Assembly: GCA_951635545.1 (NCBI GenBank)
Contig: OX620685.1
Span: 3,573,253-3,637,252, forward strand
Origin: CAG-873 sp910578365
GTDB taxonomy: Bacteria > Bacteroidota > Bacteroidia > Bacteroidales > Muribaculaceae
Length of the DNA: 64,000 nt
Direction: 5' to 3'
A model generated the notes under the pieces. The model made no database searches. It worked only from the letters and a program-made list of their open reading frames with translations, and had not been told where the DNA came from. A program made the translations under genes and the position numbers. Positions 8,902 through 17,479 of the stretch are shown one piece after another (the stretch's first letter is position 1; every line of letters starts with the position of its first letter).

Positions 8902-11022
8902 ATGTTAAAAAGAGTTATGTTAAAAACGCACCTATTTGCCTGTACCCTCGCACTTGCGACCTTAACGGCTACAGTATCGGCACAGACACCGGTCACCCTC
9001 TATGGTGTGAATACCTATGATACGAATCAAAACATGAGCGGAGTTTACACGGTCGAAGCCGTCGAAAATGCCCAACCCGAACTTTACTGGGGCAACAGCG
9101 AGATGCTTGGCAACGGTGGCGCCGTATACGACAACGAAAAGCTATATATACTCTCCTACCTGAACTTTAACGACATGCTAATATGGTGGTATCTGATTTG
9201 CGACATAGAGGCCCAGACCCACACCTGCATTTACCCTGACGACTTCGGAATAGCCGATGCAGGGAGCGCCCAGACCTACGACCCAACCACCGGAACAGCT
9301 TATTCCATCTGCCTCAATGCCGATGATCCAACCAAATTCACCCTAAGCACAATAAACCTGGCCGACGGAGCAAAAAAAAAGGTAGCTGACATAGAACAGC
9401 AGCTTGTGGCTATGTCCTTTACAGCCAACGGTATTCTATACGGAATAGGCGTGGACGGAAACCTTTATACTGTCGACAAGACCGATGCATCGCTGACTCT
9501 GATTGGCGCAACCGGCATACATCCTAAATCGAGCAACCAGAGCGCTGCCATCGACTATGAAACCAACGTAATGTACTGGAGCTCATACACCGACGACGGA
9601 GGCGTTCTGTACTCGGTAGACCTCACTTCCGGCCAGGCTACTTTGCTTTCGAAGTACGACGACAGCCACCAGCTTGTAGGTCTTTTCATAAAGCAGTCGA
9701 CAAAAAAAGCAGGCGCCCCCGAAGCCGCCACCAATCTTGACATAAGTTTCGACAAAGCCACAACCAACGGCTCGATAACCTTCACTGCCCCGACACTCGA
9801 CACCAACGGCACTGACCTATCAGGCGAACTGACCTATCAGGTAAAACTCAATGACGACATTCTGACCAAAGGATTCACCCAACCGGGGCACAGCACTGAA
9901 GCAAAGTTTACATCTCCGGTCACAGGCAACTGCATCTTTACAGTAATTACGGCGAACGATTTCGGCCATTCACTGCCCGCAAACGTATCGACATGGGTTG
10001 GAATGGACACTCCGCTTAAAGTCGAAAACTGCGTGCTGACAAACGACAACAGCACACTCACTCTTTCATGGACACTGCCCGAGAAAGGCATCAACGGCGG
10101 ATACGTCGACCCTGAACTAACACGCTACATAATCGACCGAGGCCCATACGACACCAATGTGGCCGAAGCGCATGAAGGCACTACATTTACCGAAAAACTC
10201 GACTTTACCGGCGTAAACCCTGTACTATATCGCATAACACCATTCGTCGACGATAAAGTCGGCGAGCCGGAACTCTCCAACTCGATTCTGGTAGGAGAAT
10301 ACATGGAACCTCCGTTCGCCGAAGACTTCACCGACCCATTCCGCTCGATGGTATTCAAGACCATCACTTCGTATAATCCCGACGACGTGGCCGGCTGGAT
10401 GTACAACTTCGATGCAGGAATGATAATATGCGAATGGCCATGGTCGAGCAACGACCACGACGCATGGTTCATCTCGGCTCCAATTCTGCTTGAAGCCGAT
10501 AAATACTATCAGGTCAAAACCACTCTTCGCTCCGAAGGCATGTACAATCACGACACTCAGGAGTACGATGATGTATATGCCGGTGTACTCTCGCTTCATT
10601 TAGGCAGCGAGCCGACAGTCGAGTCCATGGCAACCGGCATTATAGCTCCGTTTGAGATTACATGCAAGGATTTCAAAGTATATGAATCCGATAAATTTAC
10701 CGTTCAGTCCACAGGCACATACCATATAGGATATCACATGTCGGGCAGACGAAGCATATATTATGCTTTCCTGCAACGCCTTGAAGTCGAGCCTGTAGAC
10801 GGCAGCGGAATAGCTGACGCAAACGCAGAAAGCAAATTCGCCGTACAGCTCTCAGGCAACTTGCTCGCCATCGACAATCCATCATGCTGCAACGTAAGCG
10901 TGACAGCCATCGACGGACGCACCATCACTACTACCTCCGACGCCCATGCCACCGTAAATCTCGCTCCGGGCATATATATAGTTTCCGACGGCTGCCGGTC
11001 GGCAAAGATAGCGGTAAAATAA
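8902..11022 (+). CDS. Large secreted protein with propeller-like N-terminus, FnIII-like middle and T9SS-like C-terminal tail
   Basis: 706 residues with a signal peptide (KTHLFACTLALATLTATVSA); the ATG at 8917 is an equally good start. Residues about 30-270 hold repeated strand units such as AYDPTTG/YETNVMYW/YSVDLTSGQA-type, as in beta-propellers. Residues about 275-460 look like fibronectin-III domains (PEAATNLDISFDKATTNGSI). Residues about 470-640 resemble a lectin-like jelly roll (WFISAPILLEADKYYQVKTT). The C-terminus (VNLAPGIYIVSDGCRSAKIA) fits a type IX secretion sorting domain. It has its own promoter and terminator. The substrate or ligand is unknown. Confidence 0.75.
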   Translation: MLKRVMLKTHLFACTLALATLTATVSAQTPVTLYGVNTYDTNQNMSGVYTVEAVENAQPELYWGNSEMLGNGGAVYDNEKLYILSYLNFNDMLIWWYLICDIEAQTHTCIYPDDFGIADAGSAQTYDPTTGTAYSICLNADDPTKFTLSTINLADGAKKKVADIEQQLVAMSFTANGILYGIGVDGNLYTVDKTDASLTLIGATGIHPKSSNQSAAIDYETNVMYWSSYTDDGGVLYSVDLTSGQATLLSKYDDSHQLVGLFIKQSTKKAGAPEAATNLDISFDKATTNGSITFTAPTLDTNGTDLSGELTYQVKLNDDILTKGFTQPGHSTEAKFTSPVTGNCIFTVITANDFGHSLPANVSTWVGMDTPLKVENCVLTNDNSTLTLSWTLPEKGINGGYVDPELTRYIIDRGPYDTNVAEAHEGTTFTEKLDFTGVNPVLYRITPFVDDKVGEPELSNSILVGEYMEPPFAEDFTDPFRSMVFKTITSYNPDDVAGWMYNFDAGMIICEWPWSSNDHDAWFISAPILLEADKYYQVKTTLRSEGMYNHDTQEYDDVYAGVLSLHLGSEPTVESMATGIIAPFEITCKDFKVYESDKFTVQSTGTYHIGYHMSGRRSIYYAFLQRLEVEPVDGSGIADANAESKFAVQLSGNLLAIDNPSCCNVSVTAIDGRTITTTSDAHATVNLAPGIYIVSDGCRSAKIAVK

Positions 11023-11051
11023 ACATCAATAAAACATTTTGTCACACACTA

Positions 11052-11083
11052 ATCTTCCCGGTACAAACCCGGGAAGATTTTTT
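11052..11083 (+). terminator. Terminator of the secreted-protein gene
   Basis: ATCTTCCCGG pairs with CCGGGAAGAT around a 7-base loop and is followed by a run of six T residues, 30 nt after the stop codon. The transposable unit begins at the next base. Confidence 0.85.
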
Positions 11084-11117
11084 AGAGGGTGTTTAATAAT
11101 AAATATTAAATTCCCGG
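11084..11117 (+). repeat. Left terminal inverted repeat of the 1.9-kb unit
   Basis: 34 bp. The reverse complement of 12941-12973 matches it along its whole length apart from one extra A in an A run. Confidence 0.9.
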
Positions 11118-11352
11118 TGGCGTATCTTTTAGCAATTCAGCAAAAGAGACGCCAAGGCGGGGGTAACTTTAAAAATCCATTAATTCAAAAAATAATGTTG
11201 ATACAGAAATTACCATTCCACTCGAAAATCACGGGCGCCTTTTGCTCTTCATTTCAGTCACATAGTTCCTATGTTTGCATTCGCAAAGCGGAACTAACGA
11301 TGCGCGGCTAAAACAAAGTCCTTAAAAATAAGGGCATATGCCCCGTTAGTTT

Positions 11353-11360
11353 TAATTTTG
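11353..11360 (+). promoter_or_regulatory. -7 promoter element for the IS110-family gene
   Basis: TAATTTTG, 30 bp before the start codon. No clear -33 box. The palindrome GGGCATATGCCC lies just upstream (11332-11343), and the 9-mer ACTAACGAT occurs at both 11293 and 11377. Confidence 0.4.
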
Positions 11361-11390
11361 TAAAGGGAATAACAAACTAACGATAAACAT

Positions 11391-12473
11391 ATGCCGATAC
11401 AAAGTAACAAATTAAATTACAAAGGACAAAATATCTATATAGGAATTGATGTCCATCTTAAAAGTTGGAATGTCTGTGTTTATGTCGGAGGATTGAAAAT
11501 CAAGCCTTTCTCGCAAACTCCATCAGCAGCCGTGCTGAAAAGCCATCTTGAAACAAACTATCCTGGTGGTACATATTATTCTGCGTATGAATCGGGCTTC
11601 TGCGGTTTTTCTGTCCATTATGAGTTATTGCGACATGGAATCAACAATATCGTATTCAATGCCGCCGACATAAGTGACACTTCTAAGGAGCGAATGAGGA
11701 AAACAGATTCTACAGACTCGTCCAAGATAGCGCGGAATCTAAGCAAGGGGGAGCTTTCTGCAATACATGTGCCATCAGAACAGGAAATTTCTGACAGGGA
11801 GGTCCTGAGAACAAGAATGACACATGTGAAGATGTGCGTACAGACAAAGATGCGCATAAAATCACTGCTTTATGTCAAAGGCATACGATATCCTGACACA
11901 TTTGAAAAACCGGGCACACACTGGTCAGGAAATTTCGTGTCGTGGATAGAGAATGAAGCGTCCTCATTGCCTTATGAGGGTGGACGCTCTCTTCTCATCC
12001 AGATAGAGAACCTGCGGTTTATCCACAATCAGATTTTAAAGGCCACACGGGAACTCAGAAAAATCATGACGCAACCCCGATATCAAGATTCATACAAGCT
12101 TTTGATGTCCATTCCGGGCATAGGGTTTCTTACCGCCGCCACCTTCCTGTTGGAGGCCGGGGACATCTCAAGATTCGCAAGCAACGATCATCTGGCATCA
12201 TTTGTGGGTTTTGTCCCCGATACAAGATCAACAGGGGAAAAGGATATTGCAATCGGGGTCACCTCACGAAGCAACCACCGTCTACGAACCATGTTTATAG
12301 AAAGCGCATGGTCTGCGATACGACAGGATCCGGCTTTGACTCTTGCATACACAAAACTTGTTTCTAGAATGGAACCCAACAAGGCCATAATAAGAATCGG
12401 ACGCAAGCTTCTCAACAGAGTCGCATGTGTCCTCAGAACACGAAAGCCGTATGTCAAGGCTGTCGTACAATAA
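11391..12473 (+). CDS. IS110-family DEDD transposase/recombinase
   Basis: 360 residues, full length. The N-terminal RuvC-like domain shows NIYIGIDVHLKSWNVCVYV (D), YSAYESGFCGF (E) and RKTDSTDSSKIARNL (D..D), giving the DEDD set. The C-terminal Transposase_20 domain shows LLMSIPGIGFLTAATFLLEA and FVGFVPDTRSTGEK, and includes the conserved serine region. IS110 enzymes move DNA through a Holliday-junction-like mechanism guided by a structured RNA from the element's non-coding end. The long structured right end here could supply such an RNA. It is clearly different from the second IS110 enzyme at 35128-36105. Confidence 0.93.
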   Translation: MPIQSNKLNYKGQNIYIGIDVHLKSWNVCVYVGGLKIKPFSQTPSAAVLKSHLETNYPGGTYYSAYESGFCGFSVHYELLRHGINNIVFNAADISDTSKERMRKTDSTDSSKIARNLSKGELSAIHVPSEQEISDREVLRTRMTHVKMCVQTKMRIKSLLYVKGIRYPDTFEKPGTHWSGNFVSWIENEASSLPYEGGRSLLIQIENLRFIHNQILKATRELRKIMTQPRYQDSYKLLMSIPGIGFLTAATFLLEAGDISRFASNDHLASFVGFVPDTRSTGEKDIAIGVTSRSNHRLRTMFIESAWSAIRQDPALTLAYTKLVSRMEPNKAIIRIGRKLLNRVACVLRTRKPYVKAVVQ

Positions 12474-12601
12474 AGAATTTCTTACTGACAACCAGTATAT
12501 AATACCGCAATAGCGAGCTTGCAGCCTTTGGTCTGCTTTTCATAGTCTGCGGATTATTTTTCTTACCACTGAAACAGGAAACTGCGGCAATTTGTGTCCG
12601 C

Positions 12602-12821
12602 TTATTGAAGGTTGTCGGTTAAGATTTTTTTCTGTATGGGTTTTCTTAGCCATAGGGCGAAAGCCGTAACGCTCTGCTGAACGATATACTTGTCCATACA
12701 GAAAAAGGGACTGAGAAATCTCAGCCCCATATCCGTTACGGCGTAACGCGAAGGGTCTATTGCTGACAGGTTGCTCCCCAGCAGAGCCTGTTTCCTCTTC
12801 AACCCTCTGACTGCAAAATTA
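12602..12821 (-). ncRNA. Candidate structured RNA (minus strand) in the right end of the IS110 unit
   Basis: On the minus strand TAATTTTG (12821-12814) is a good -7 element. The next 200 nt hold three long complementary pairs: GCTCTGCTG (12787-12779) with 12679-12671; GCCGTAACG (12742-12734) with 12671-12663; and a 13-mer ending CTGTATGG (12706-12694) with 12639-12627. Local hairpins also occur (CTGAG-AAAT-CTCAG, CGTTAC-GGC-GTAACG). The three pairs cross, so they imply a pseudoknot or alternative folds. The same interval has a 66-codon frame, but only from a TTG. The plus strand carries the same complementarity, so the strand is uncertain. No -33 box was found. Confidence 0.4.
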
Positions 12822-12940
12822 ATAGAAGTTGTGGAGAACCGTGTTAAATAAGTGTTAAAATCTGCAAATCATTTGTACAGCAACATAGAAGCTCGCTATG
12901 CTCCTTCAATTCAGAGCAAAATTCGCCACGCGATTTTCGG

Positions 12941-12973
12941 CCGGGAATTAATATTTATTATTAAACACCCTCT
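12941..12973 (-). repeat. Right terminal inverted repeat of the 1.9-kb unit
   Basis: 33 bp, reverse complement of the left repeat less one A. After it, 12974-13033 is unassigned sequence leading into the MITE. Confidence 0.9.
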
Positions 12974-13042
12974 TATATCCCTGTGCGCCTATACTGGAAG
13001 CCAGCATCAATAAGCATTTGGGCTAAATTCAGAGCCATTACC

Positions 13043-13220
13043 CACGGCTCTTTCATTTAACTTTGATGCTACAATGCGCCACTGTTAATCAAGTAGTTAT
13101 ATGTAGCAGTTTCGCAATGGCTGTATTAATCTCATTTTGGATAAAAGGGTTAATGGCTTTTAACTAACTATAAGTCATGCACTTTGAAAATTCAAAGCAT
13201 TTTTAAATGAAAGAGCCGTG
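13043..13220. mobile_element. 178-bp MITE with 18-bp TIRs and 9-bp target duplication
   Basis: The ends CACGGCTCTTTCATTTAA (13043-13060) and TTAAATGAAAGAGCCGTG (13203-13220) are perfect inverted repeats of 18 bp. The 9-mer GCCATTACC directly flanks both sides (13034-13042 and 13221-13229). The interior has no coding frame of note. It is the remnant or non-autonomous form of an element that makes 9-bp duplications. It lies just upstream of the promoter of the coiled-coil gene. Confidence 0.88.
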
Positions 13221-13272
13221 GCCATTACCAAAAAAAATCGGCTTAAAATGCGGTCAATTCAAAAAAAAGCGC

Positions 13273-13280
13273 TACATTTG
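13273..13280 (+). promoter_or_regulatory. -7 promoter element for the coiled-coil/zapA pair
   Basis: TACATTTG, 16 bp before the ATG at 13297. The -33 region is poor (AATG at 22 bp). The MITE inserted about 50 bp upstream and may have displaced upstream control sequence. Confidence 0.5.
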
Positions 13281-13296
13281 TAAAAAATTGGGAATA

Positions 13297-13590
13297 ATGG
13301 CCGTTGACCTTAAACAGCAACTTGACAGAGTAAGCGTAAAGGCGCAGATAATCACCGGGCGCTATCTGTCACTGCGAAAGCAGCTTGACAAGGCAAACGC
13401 CGAAATAAGCCGGCTCTCTGCCTCCATCGGACAGATGCAGACCGAAATCGAGAAACTCAAACTCGCCAACGAATACCTGAGGCTTGTGAAGTCTATCGCC
13501 GACGACCCTGCCGAAGTACGTAAGGCCAAAGCCATTATAACCAGACTTGTGCGGGAAATTGACCGCTGCATCCTCGATCTCAACGACTGA
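13297..13590 (+). CDS. Small coiled-coil protein encoded next to ZapA
   Basis: 97 residues from the ATG at 13297 (MAVDLKQQLDRVSVKAQIIT). I prefer this to the upstream ATG at 13207, which would begin inside the MITE and give an unrelated basic extension. Almost the whole protein is heptad-like (RKQLDKANAEISRLSASIGQ, then EIEKLKLANEYLRLVKSI), ending in an acidic tail. It stands 7 bp before zapA, so the two are co-transcribed. By position it may act with ZapA in cell division; that is inference, and I do not recognise the family. Confidence 0.75.
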   Translation: MAVDLKQQLDRVSVKAQIITGRYLSLRKQLDKANAEISRLSASIGQMQTEIEKLKLANEYLRLVKSIADDPAEVRKAKAIITRLVREIDRCILDLND

Positions 13591-13597
13591 TGCCCTG

Positions 13598-13924
13598 ATG
13601 AATAGTCAAACTCAAGATAACGAACCCGACCGTAGCGAAGAAATTTTCAAAGTTACGATACATATAGCTGATACTGAGCCTGTGCAGTTCCCTATCAGAC
13701 GTTCAGAGGAACGACTGTACCGCAAGGCCGAATATCATGTGAACAAACTGTGGAAAGAATGGTCGAAATCCGACCCTCGTCGTTCCACCGCCGATATCCT
13801 TGCCCGTGTGGCGCTTGCTTTCGCCGAACTGTATTACCGCAAAACCGACCAGTTCGAGGAGCAGCAGAAAATGATCGGCGATTTTGAGCGAGAACTCGAC
13901 AGGCTTCTGGACTACGGCGAATAA
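13598..13924 (+). CDS. zapA: Cell division protein ZapA
   Basis: 108 residues from the ATG at 13598. The pattern FKVTIHIADTEPVQFPIRRS followed by EERLYRKAEYHVNKLWKEW and ALAFAELYYRK, then a C-terminal coiled coil, is that of ZapA, which crosslinks FtsZ filaments at the Z ring. An in-frame upstream start at 13547 would overlap the coiled-coil gene and add no conserved residues. It is followed by a terminator and then by rny. Confidence 0.85.
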   Translation: MNSQTQDNEPDRSEEIFKVTIHIADTEPVQFPIRRSEERLYRKAEYHVNKLWKEWSKSDPRRSTADILARVALAFAELYYRKTDQFEEQQKMIGDFERELDRLLDYGE

Positions 13925-13955
13925 TACCGACGTCGACAGCATGCAGCTTACAATA

Positions 13956-14012
13956 CACCGCACTTGCCTCGCAGCTCCAACTCCGGAGTCTGCCGATGCA
14001 GGTGTTTTTTTT
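13956..14012 (+). terminator. Terminator after zapA
   Basis: CACCGCA pairs with TGC-A-GGTG. An asymmetric internal loop separates this from an upper stem in which GCAGCTCC pairs with GGAG-T-CTGC. Eight T residues follow (14005-14012). Confidence 0.7.
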
Positions 14013-14072
14013 ATTACGACATTATTATTAACTACTTAACATCCATATCATAAACAAACTACACATCATATT

Positions 14073-15614
14073 ATGAGCCCCGTTATAACCATAATCATAG
14101 TAGCTATCGCAGCAGCAGCCAGCGCTGCGGTGGCAGTGATAATACAGCGCAACATGGCCCGCAGCAAAGCCAAACTCATAATCAGTGAAGCCGAAACTCA
14201 GGCCGAGGACATTAAGCGCAAAAAACAACTCGAAGGCAAGGAGATAGCTCTCAAAATTACTGCCGACGCCGAAAAACAGGCAAACCAGCGACTCGCAAAA
14301 ATTCAGGCCAGCGAAAACAAAATCAAGCAGCGCGAACTCCAGCTCAACCAGCAGCAAGGCGAAAACCAGCGCACACGCAACGAACTCGACTCCATGCGCC
14401 AGCAACTCGACAACCGCGCCATAGCACTCGACAACACCAAAGCCGAGATTGAGCGCATGCACCACCAGGCACAGGAGCAGCTCGAACACATCAGCGGACT
14501 GTCGTCGGAAGACGCCAAGGAAAAGCTGATTGAATCGCTCAAGGACGAAGCTAAGACTGCCGCCGCGTCGTACATAAACGACATTATGGCCGACGCCAAA
14601 ATGACTGCCAACAAGGAAGCCAAACGCATTGTAGTACAGTCGATACAGCGTGTGGCTACCGAAACCGCCATTGAAAACTCAGTGACAGTGTTCCATATTG
14701 ACAGCGACGAAATCAAAGGCCGCATCATAGGCCGCGAAGGTCGCAACATTCGCGCTCTCGAAGCCGCCACAGGCATCGAAATCATTGTCGACGACACCCC
14801 CGAGGCTATTGTGCTGTCGGGCTTCGATCCCGTACGCCGCGAGATAGCCCGCCTGGCTCTGCACCAACTGGTAGCCGACGGACGCATACACCCGGCACGC
14901 ATTGAGGAAGTGGTGGCCAAAGTACGCCGCCAGATTGAGGAAGAAATCATCGAAACCGGCAAACGAACCTGCATCGACCTGGGCATCCACGGACTGCATC
15001 CCGATCTCATCCGCATGGTGGGCAAGATGAAATATCGCTCGAGCTACGGCCAGAATCTGCTGCAGCACTCGCGCGAAACCGCAAATCTCTGTGCCATAAT
15101 GGCATCTGAATTAGGGCTCAACCCCAAGAAAGCCCGTCGCGCAGGTCTGCTGCACGATATCGGCAAGGTACCCGACGAGGAGCCCGAACTGCCGCACGCT
15201 CTCTTAGGCATGAAACTGGCTGAAAAATACAAGGAGAAAGCCGAAATATGTAACGCCATCGGCGCTCACCACGATGAAATCGAGCAGACTTCGCTGCTTG
15301 CGCCCATCGTTCAGGTGTGCGACGCCATCTCAGGCGCACGCCCTGGCGCACGCCGCGAAATCGTCGAGGCTTATATCAAGCGACTCAACGACCTTGAGCA
15401 GCTGGCTCTGTCGTATCCCGGTGTCACCAAGACATATGCCATACAGGCCGGTCGCGAGCTCCGCGTGATTGTAGGCGCCGAAAAAATCGATGACAACGAA
15501 ACCGAAAAACTCTCGGCCGAAATCGCCAAGCGCATCCAGGACGAAATGACCTATCCCGGACAAGTAAAGATAACCGTAATACGAGAAACCCGCGCCGTAA
15601 GTTTCGCAAAATAA
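14073..15614 (+). CDS. rny: Ribonuclease Y
   Basis: 513 residues, normal length. A single N-terminal membrane anchor (MSPVITIIIVAIAAAASAAV) is followed by a long coiled coil (residues about 30-190). A KH domain (IKGRIIGREGRNIRALEAAT) and an HD domain with LLHDIGKVPDEEPELPHALL and GAHHDEIE metal ligands complete the enzyme. It is a membrane-bound endoribonuclease that starts mRNA decay. The gene next to it encodes RicT, a known regulator of RNase Y in Bacillus, with only 9 bp between them. Confidence 0.97.
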   Translation: MSPVITIIIVAIAAAASAAVAVIIQRNMARSKAKLIISEAETQAEDIKRKKQLEGKEIALKITADAEKQANQRLAKIQASENKIKQRELQLNQQQGENQRTRNELDSMRQQLDNRAIALDNTKAEIERMHHQAQEQLEHISGLSSEDAKEKLIESLKDEAKTAAASYINDIMADAKMTANKEAKRIVVQSIQRVATETAIENSVTVFHIDSDEIKGRIIGREGRNIRALEAATGIEIIVDDTPEAIVLSGFDPVRREIARLALHQLVADGRIHPARIEEVVAKVRRQIEEEIIETGKRTCIDLGIHGLHPDLIRMVGKMKYRSSYGQNLLQHSRETANLCAIMASELGLNPKKARRAGLLHDIGKVPDEEPELPHALLGMKLAEKYKEKAEICNAIGAHHDEIEQTSLLAPIVQVCDAISGARPGARREIVEAYIKRLNDLEQLALSYPGVTKTYAIQAGRELRVIVGAEKIDDNETEKLSAEIAKRIQDEMTYPGQVKITVIRETRAVSFAK

Positions 15615-15623
15615 CAGTGCTAC

Positions 15624-16982
15624 ATGTCTGAATCCGAAAAAAACAAAGAGCAATCGGGCAAAAAAGCATGTGGCGGCTGCTGCCGCCAAGGCGGCGAACC
15701 GCGCGGCAAACTGCACTGCACCAACTGGCTTGCTGATATACCCGGCGGCTGCGCCGACAGCGAATTTGTAGAGGTGCAGTTCAAGAACACCCGTAAAGGC
15801 TACTACAAGAACCCCACCAACATACCACTGGAAATCGGCGACATGGTTGTGGTCGACGCCCAGCCCGGCCAGGACGTGGGCATGGTAAGCCTCACCGGAG
15901 TTCTTGTCGACCTGCGTATGCGACGCCTGAGCCAGAAAGCTCTGTCCGACATCAAACGTGTGTTCCGAAAAGCCCGTCCGGCCGACCTGGAAAAATTCGA
16001 GGAAGCCAAAGCGCGCGAACACGAAACCATGATTAAGGCCCGCCGCATAGCCGAGGACCTTAAACTGAACATGAAAATCGGCGATGTGGAGTTTCAGGGC
16101 GACGGTGCCAAGGCCATATTCTATTATATAGCTGACGAACGTGTAGATTTCCGCCAGCTTATCAAAGTGCTGGCCGAAACATTCCGCATACGAATCGAGA
16201 TGAAGCAGATTGGTGCCCGTCAGGAAGCGGGCCGTATAGGCGGCATTGGTCCCTGCGGCCGACCGCTGTGCTGCGCCAGCTGGATGTCGAACTTCGTGTC
16301 GGTGGCCACCAGCGCCGCACGATACCAGGACTTGTCGCTGAATCCGCAGAAGCTGGCCGGACAGTGCGCCAAGCTCAAATGCTGCCTCAATTTCGAAGTC
16401 GACACATACGTGGAAAGTGTGAAGCATCTACCCAACAAGGACATACGTCTTGAAACTGCCGATGCCACCTACTTCCACTTCAAAACCGATATATTCAAGC
16501 GCGAAATCACCTACAGCACCGACAAGCAGATGGCGGTGAACCTGGTGACAATCGATGCCGAACGCGCTTTCGAGGTAATCGCTCTGAACAAGGCCGGCGA
16601 AAAGCCGCTGATTCTGCAGCGCGACTCCGACATAAAACCCAAGGAAAAAGCTGCATTCGGCGATATCCTCGGCGAGGACGACCTCACACGCTTCGACAAA
16701 AAGAAACGAAAGAAGAAAAAGAAGCCGACACAGACACTGCAACAGCCGGCAGAAGGACAGCGCCAGCCCAAAGCAAAAGGTGAGTCGAAAAACCGCAATC
16801 AGACTCAACAGCCTAAGGACGAAAACAGTGCTCGGCAACCTCAGCAACAGCGCCCTCAGAACAAGAACCGACAGCAGCGCCCAAACAACCGCCCCGAACG
16901 CAACGACCAGAGCCGAAAGCCCGACGGACAAGAACCGAAACCCGCCGATAACAAGACAACTAAATCCGAGCCGCAGTCATGA
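15624..16982 (+). CDS. ricT: RicT/YaaT-like PSP1-domain protein
   Basis: 452 residues. The N-terminus is Cys-rich (KKACGGCCRQGG). The PSP1 core follows with FVEVQFKNTRKGYYKNP, then GRIGGIGPCGRPLCCASWM and CAKLKCCLNFEVDTYVESV, whose paired cysteines bind an iron-sulfur cluster in Bacillus RicT. The last 120 residues are Lys/Gln/Asn-rich and probably disordered. In B. subtilis RicT works with RicA and RicF to direct RNase Y. Here it directly follows rny, which supports the same partnership; no RicA/RicF is visible in the window. The gldH start overlaps its stop (ATGA). Confidence 0.9.
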   Translation: MSESEKNKEQSGKKACGGCCRQGGEPRGKLHCTNWLADIPGGCADSEFVEVQFKNTRKGYYKNPTNIPLEIGDMVVVDAQPGQDVGMVSLTGVLVDLRMRRLSQKALSDIKRVFRKARPADLEKFEEAKAREHETMIKARRIAEDLKLNMKIGDVEFQGDGAKAIFYYIADERVDFRQLIKVLAETFRIRIEMKQIGARQEAGRIGGIGPCGRPLCCASWMSNFVSVATSAARYQDLSLNPQKLAGQCAKLKCCLNFEVDTYVESVKHLPNKDIRLETADATYFHFKTDIFKREITYSTDKQMAVNLVTIDAERAFEVIALNKAGEKPLILQRDSDIKPKEKAAFGDILGEDDLTRFDKKKRKKKKKPTQTLQQPAEGQRQPKAKGESKNRNQTQQPKDENSARQPQQQRPQNKNRQQRPNNRPERNDQSRKPDGQEPKPADNKTTKSEPQS

Positions 16983-17437
16983 ACCGCAGGGCAGTAATAT
17001 TTGTCATTCTTTTGACGGTAGTACTTGCCGCATGCCGTCTGCGCCATAACGATTACAGCGACTTCCGTACTTTCGACGATGCCGAATGGCCATACACCGA
17101 TACAGTGGTGTTCACCCCCGAGCTCACCGACAGTGTTGTCGAGGCACCGCTGATACTGTGTGTGCGCCATACCAACGCCTATCCATACAGCAATCTATGG
17201 CTTGAACTGGAATACCCTACCGGCGACAGCACCCGGCGCGCCGATACCATCCAGCTGGTTCTGGCCGATGATTTCGGCCGCTGGTACGGCAGCGGCAGCG
17301 GGGTCAGCTACCAGTATACCGACACTCTAAGCCGAAGTTTCCGAGCCTTCAGAAACAAACCACTGAAACTACGCAACATAATGCGCCGCGACACTCTGCC
17401 GGGCATTGAGCAGGTGGGTCTGTTTATTGGCTGTTGA
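16979..17437 (+). CDS. gldH: Gliding-motility lipoprotein GldH
   Basis: 152 residues. A lipoprotein signal ends in LAAC (residue 19), so the mature protein is lipid-anchored. The sequence FRTFDDAEWPYTDTVVFTPE and LWLELEYPTGDSTRRADTIQ fits GldH. GldH is required for gliding in Flavobacterium and is kept in many non-gliding Bacteroidales. The 4-bp overlap with ricT is a conserved Bacteroidetes pairing. Role outside gliding species is unclear. Confidence 0.85.
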   Translation: MNRRAVIFVILLTVVLAACRLRHNDYSDFRTFDDAEWPYTDTVVFTPELTDSVVEAPLILCVRHTNAYPYSNLWLELEYPTGDSTRRADTIQLVLADDFGRWYGSGSGVSYQYTDTLSRSFRAFRNKPLKLRNIMRRDTLPGIEQVGLFIGC

Positions 17438-17479
17438 GATGCCACATTCTTAACATACACTCCTCTAAAACATAGAACA

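Larger units (their letters stand above)
11084..12973 (+). mobile_element. Transposable unit with 33/34-bp inverted repeats enclosing an IS110-family recombinase gene
   Basis: The ends are near-perfect inverted repeats (11084-11117 and 12941-12973) that begin GAGGGTGTTTAATAATAAAT on each outer side and differ by one extra A on the left. The flanks can be read as a 3-bp duplication TTA. Such ends and a TNA duplication recall IS5-type elements, but the only transposase inside is IS110-like, and IS110 elements normally lack long terminal repeats. I therefore infer an IS110 element nested in, or captured by, a non-autonomous TIR element. Non-coding stretches of 307 bp (left) and 500 bp (right) flank the gene. 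A stem-loop at 11118-11154 (TGGCGT..ACGCCA with CTTTT..AAAAG inside) lies just inside the left repeat. Confidence 0.75.

Noticed and set aside
12602..12802. 66-codon minus-strand frame in the right end of the IS110 unit
   Set aside because: It starts only at TTG, matches no family I know, and overlaps several long complementary pairs, so a structured non-coding region is more likely.
13207..13296. N-terminal extension of the coiled-coil gene from the ATG at 13207
   Set aside because: It would begin within the MITE end and place the promoter element inside the coding region.
13925..14072. Possible 6S RNA between zapA and rny
   Set aside because: The gap is 148 bp and its only structure is a 50-nt hairpin with a T run, which a terminator explains; it is too short for a normal 6S RNA.
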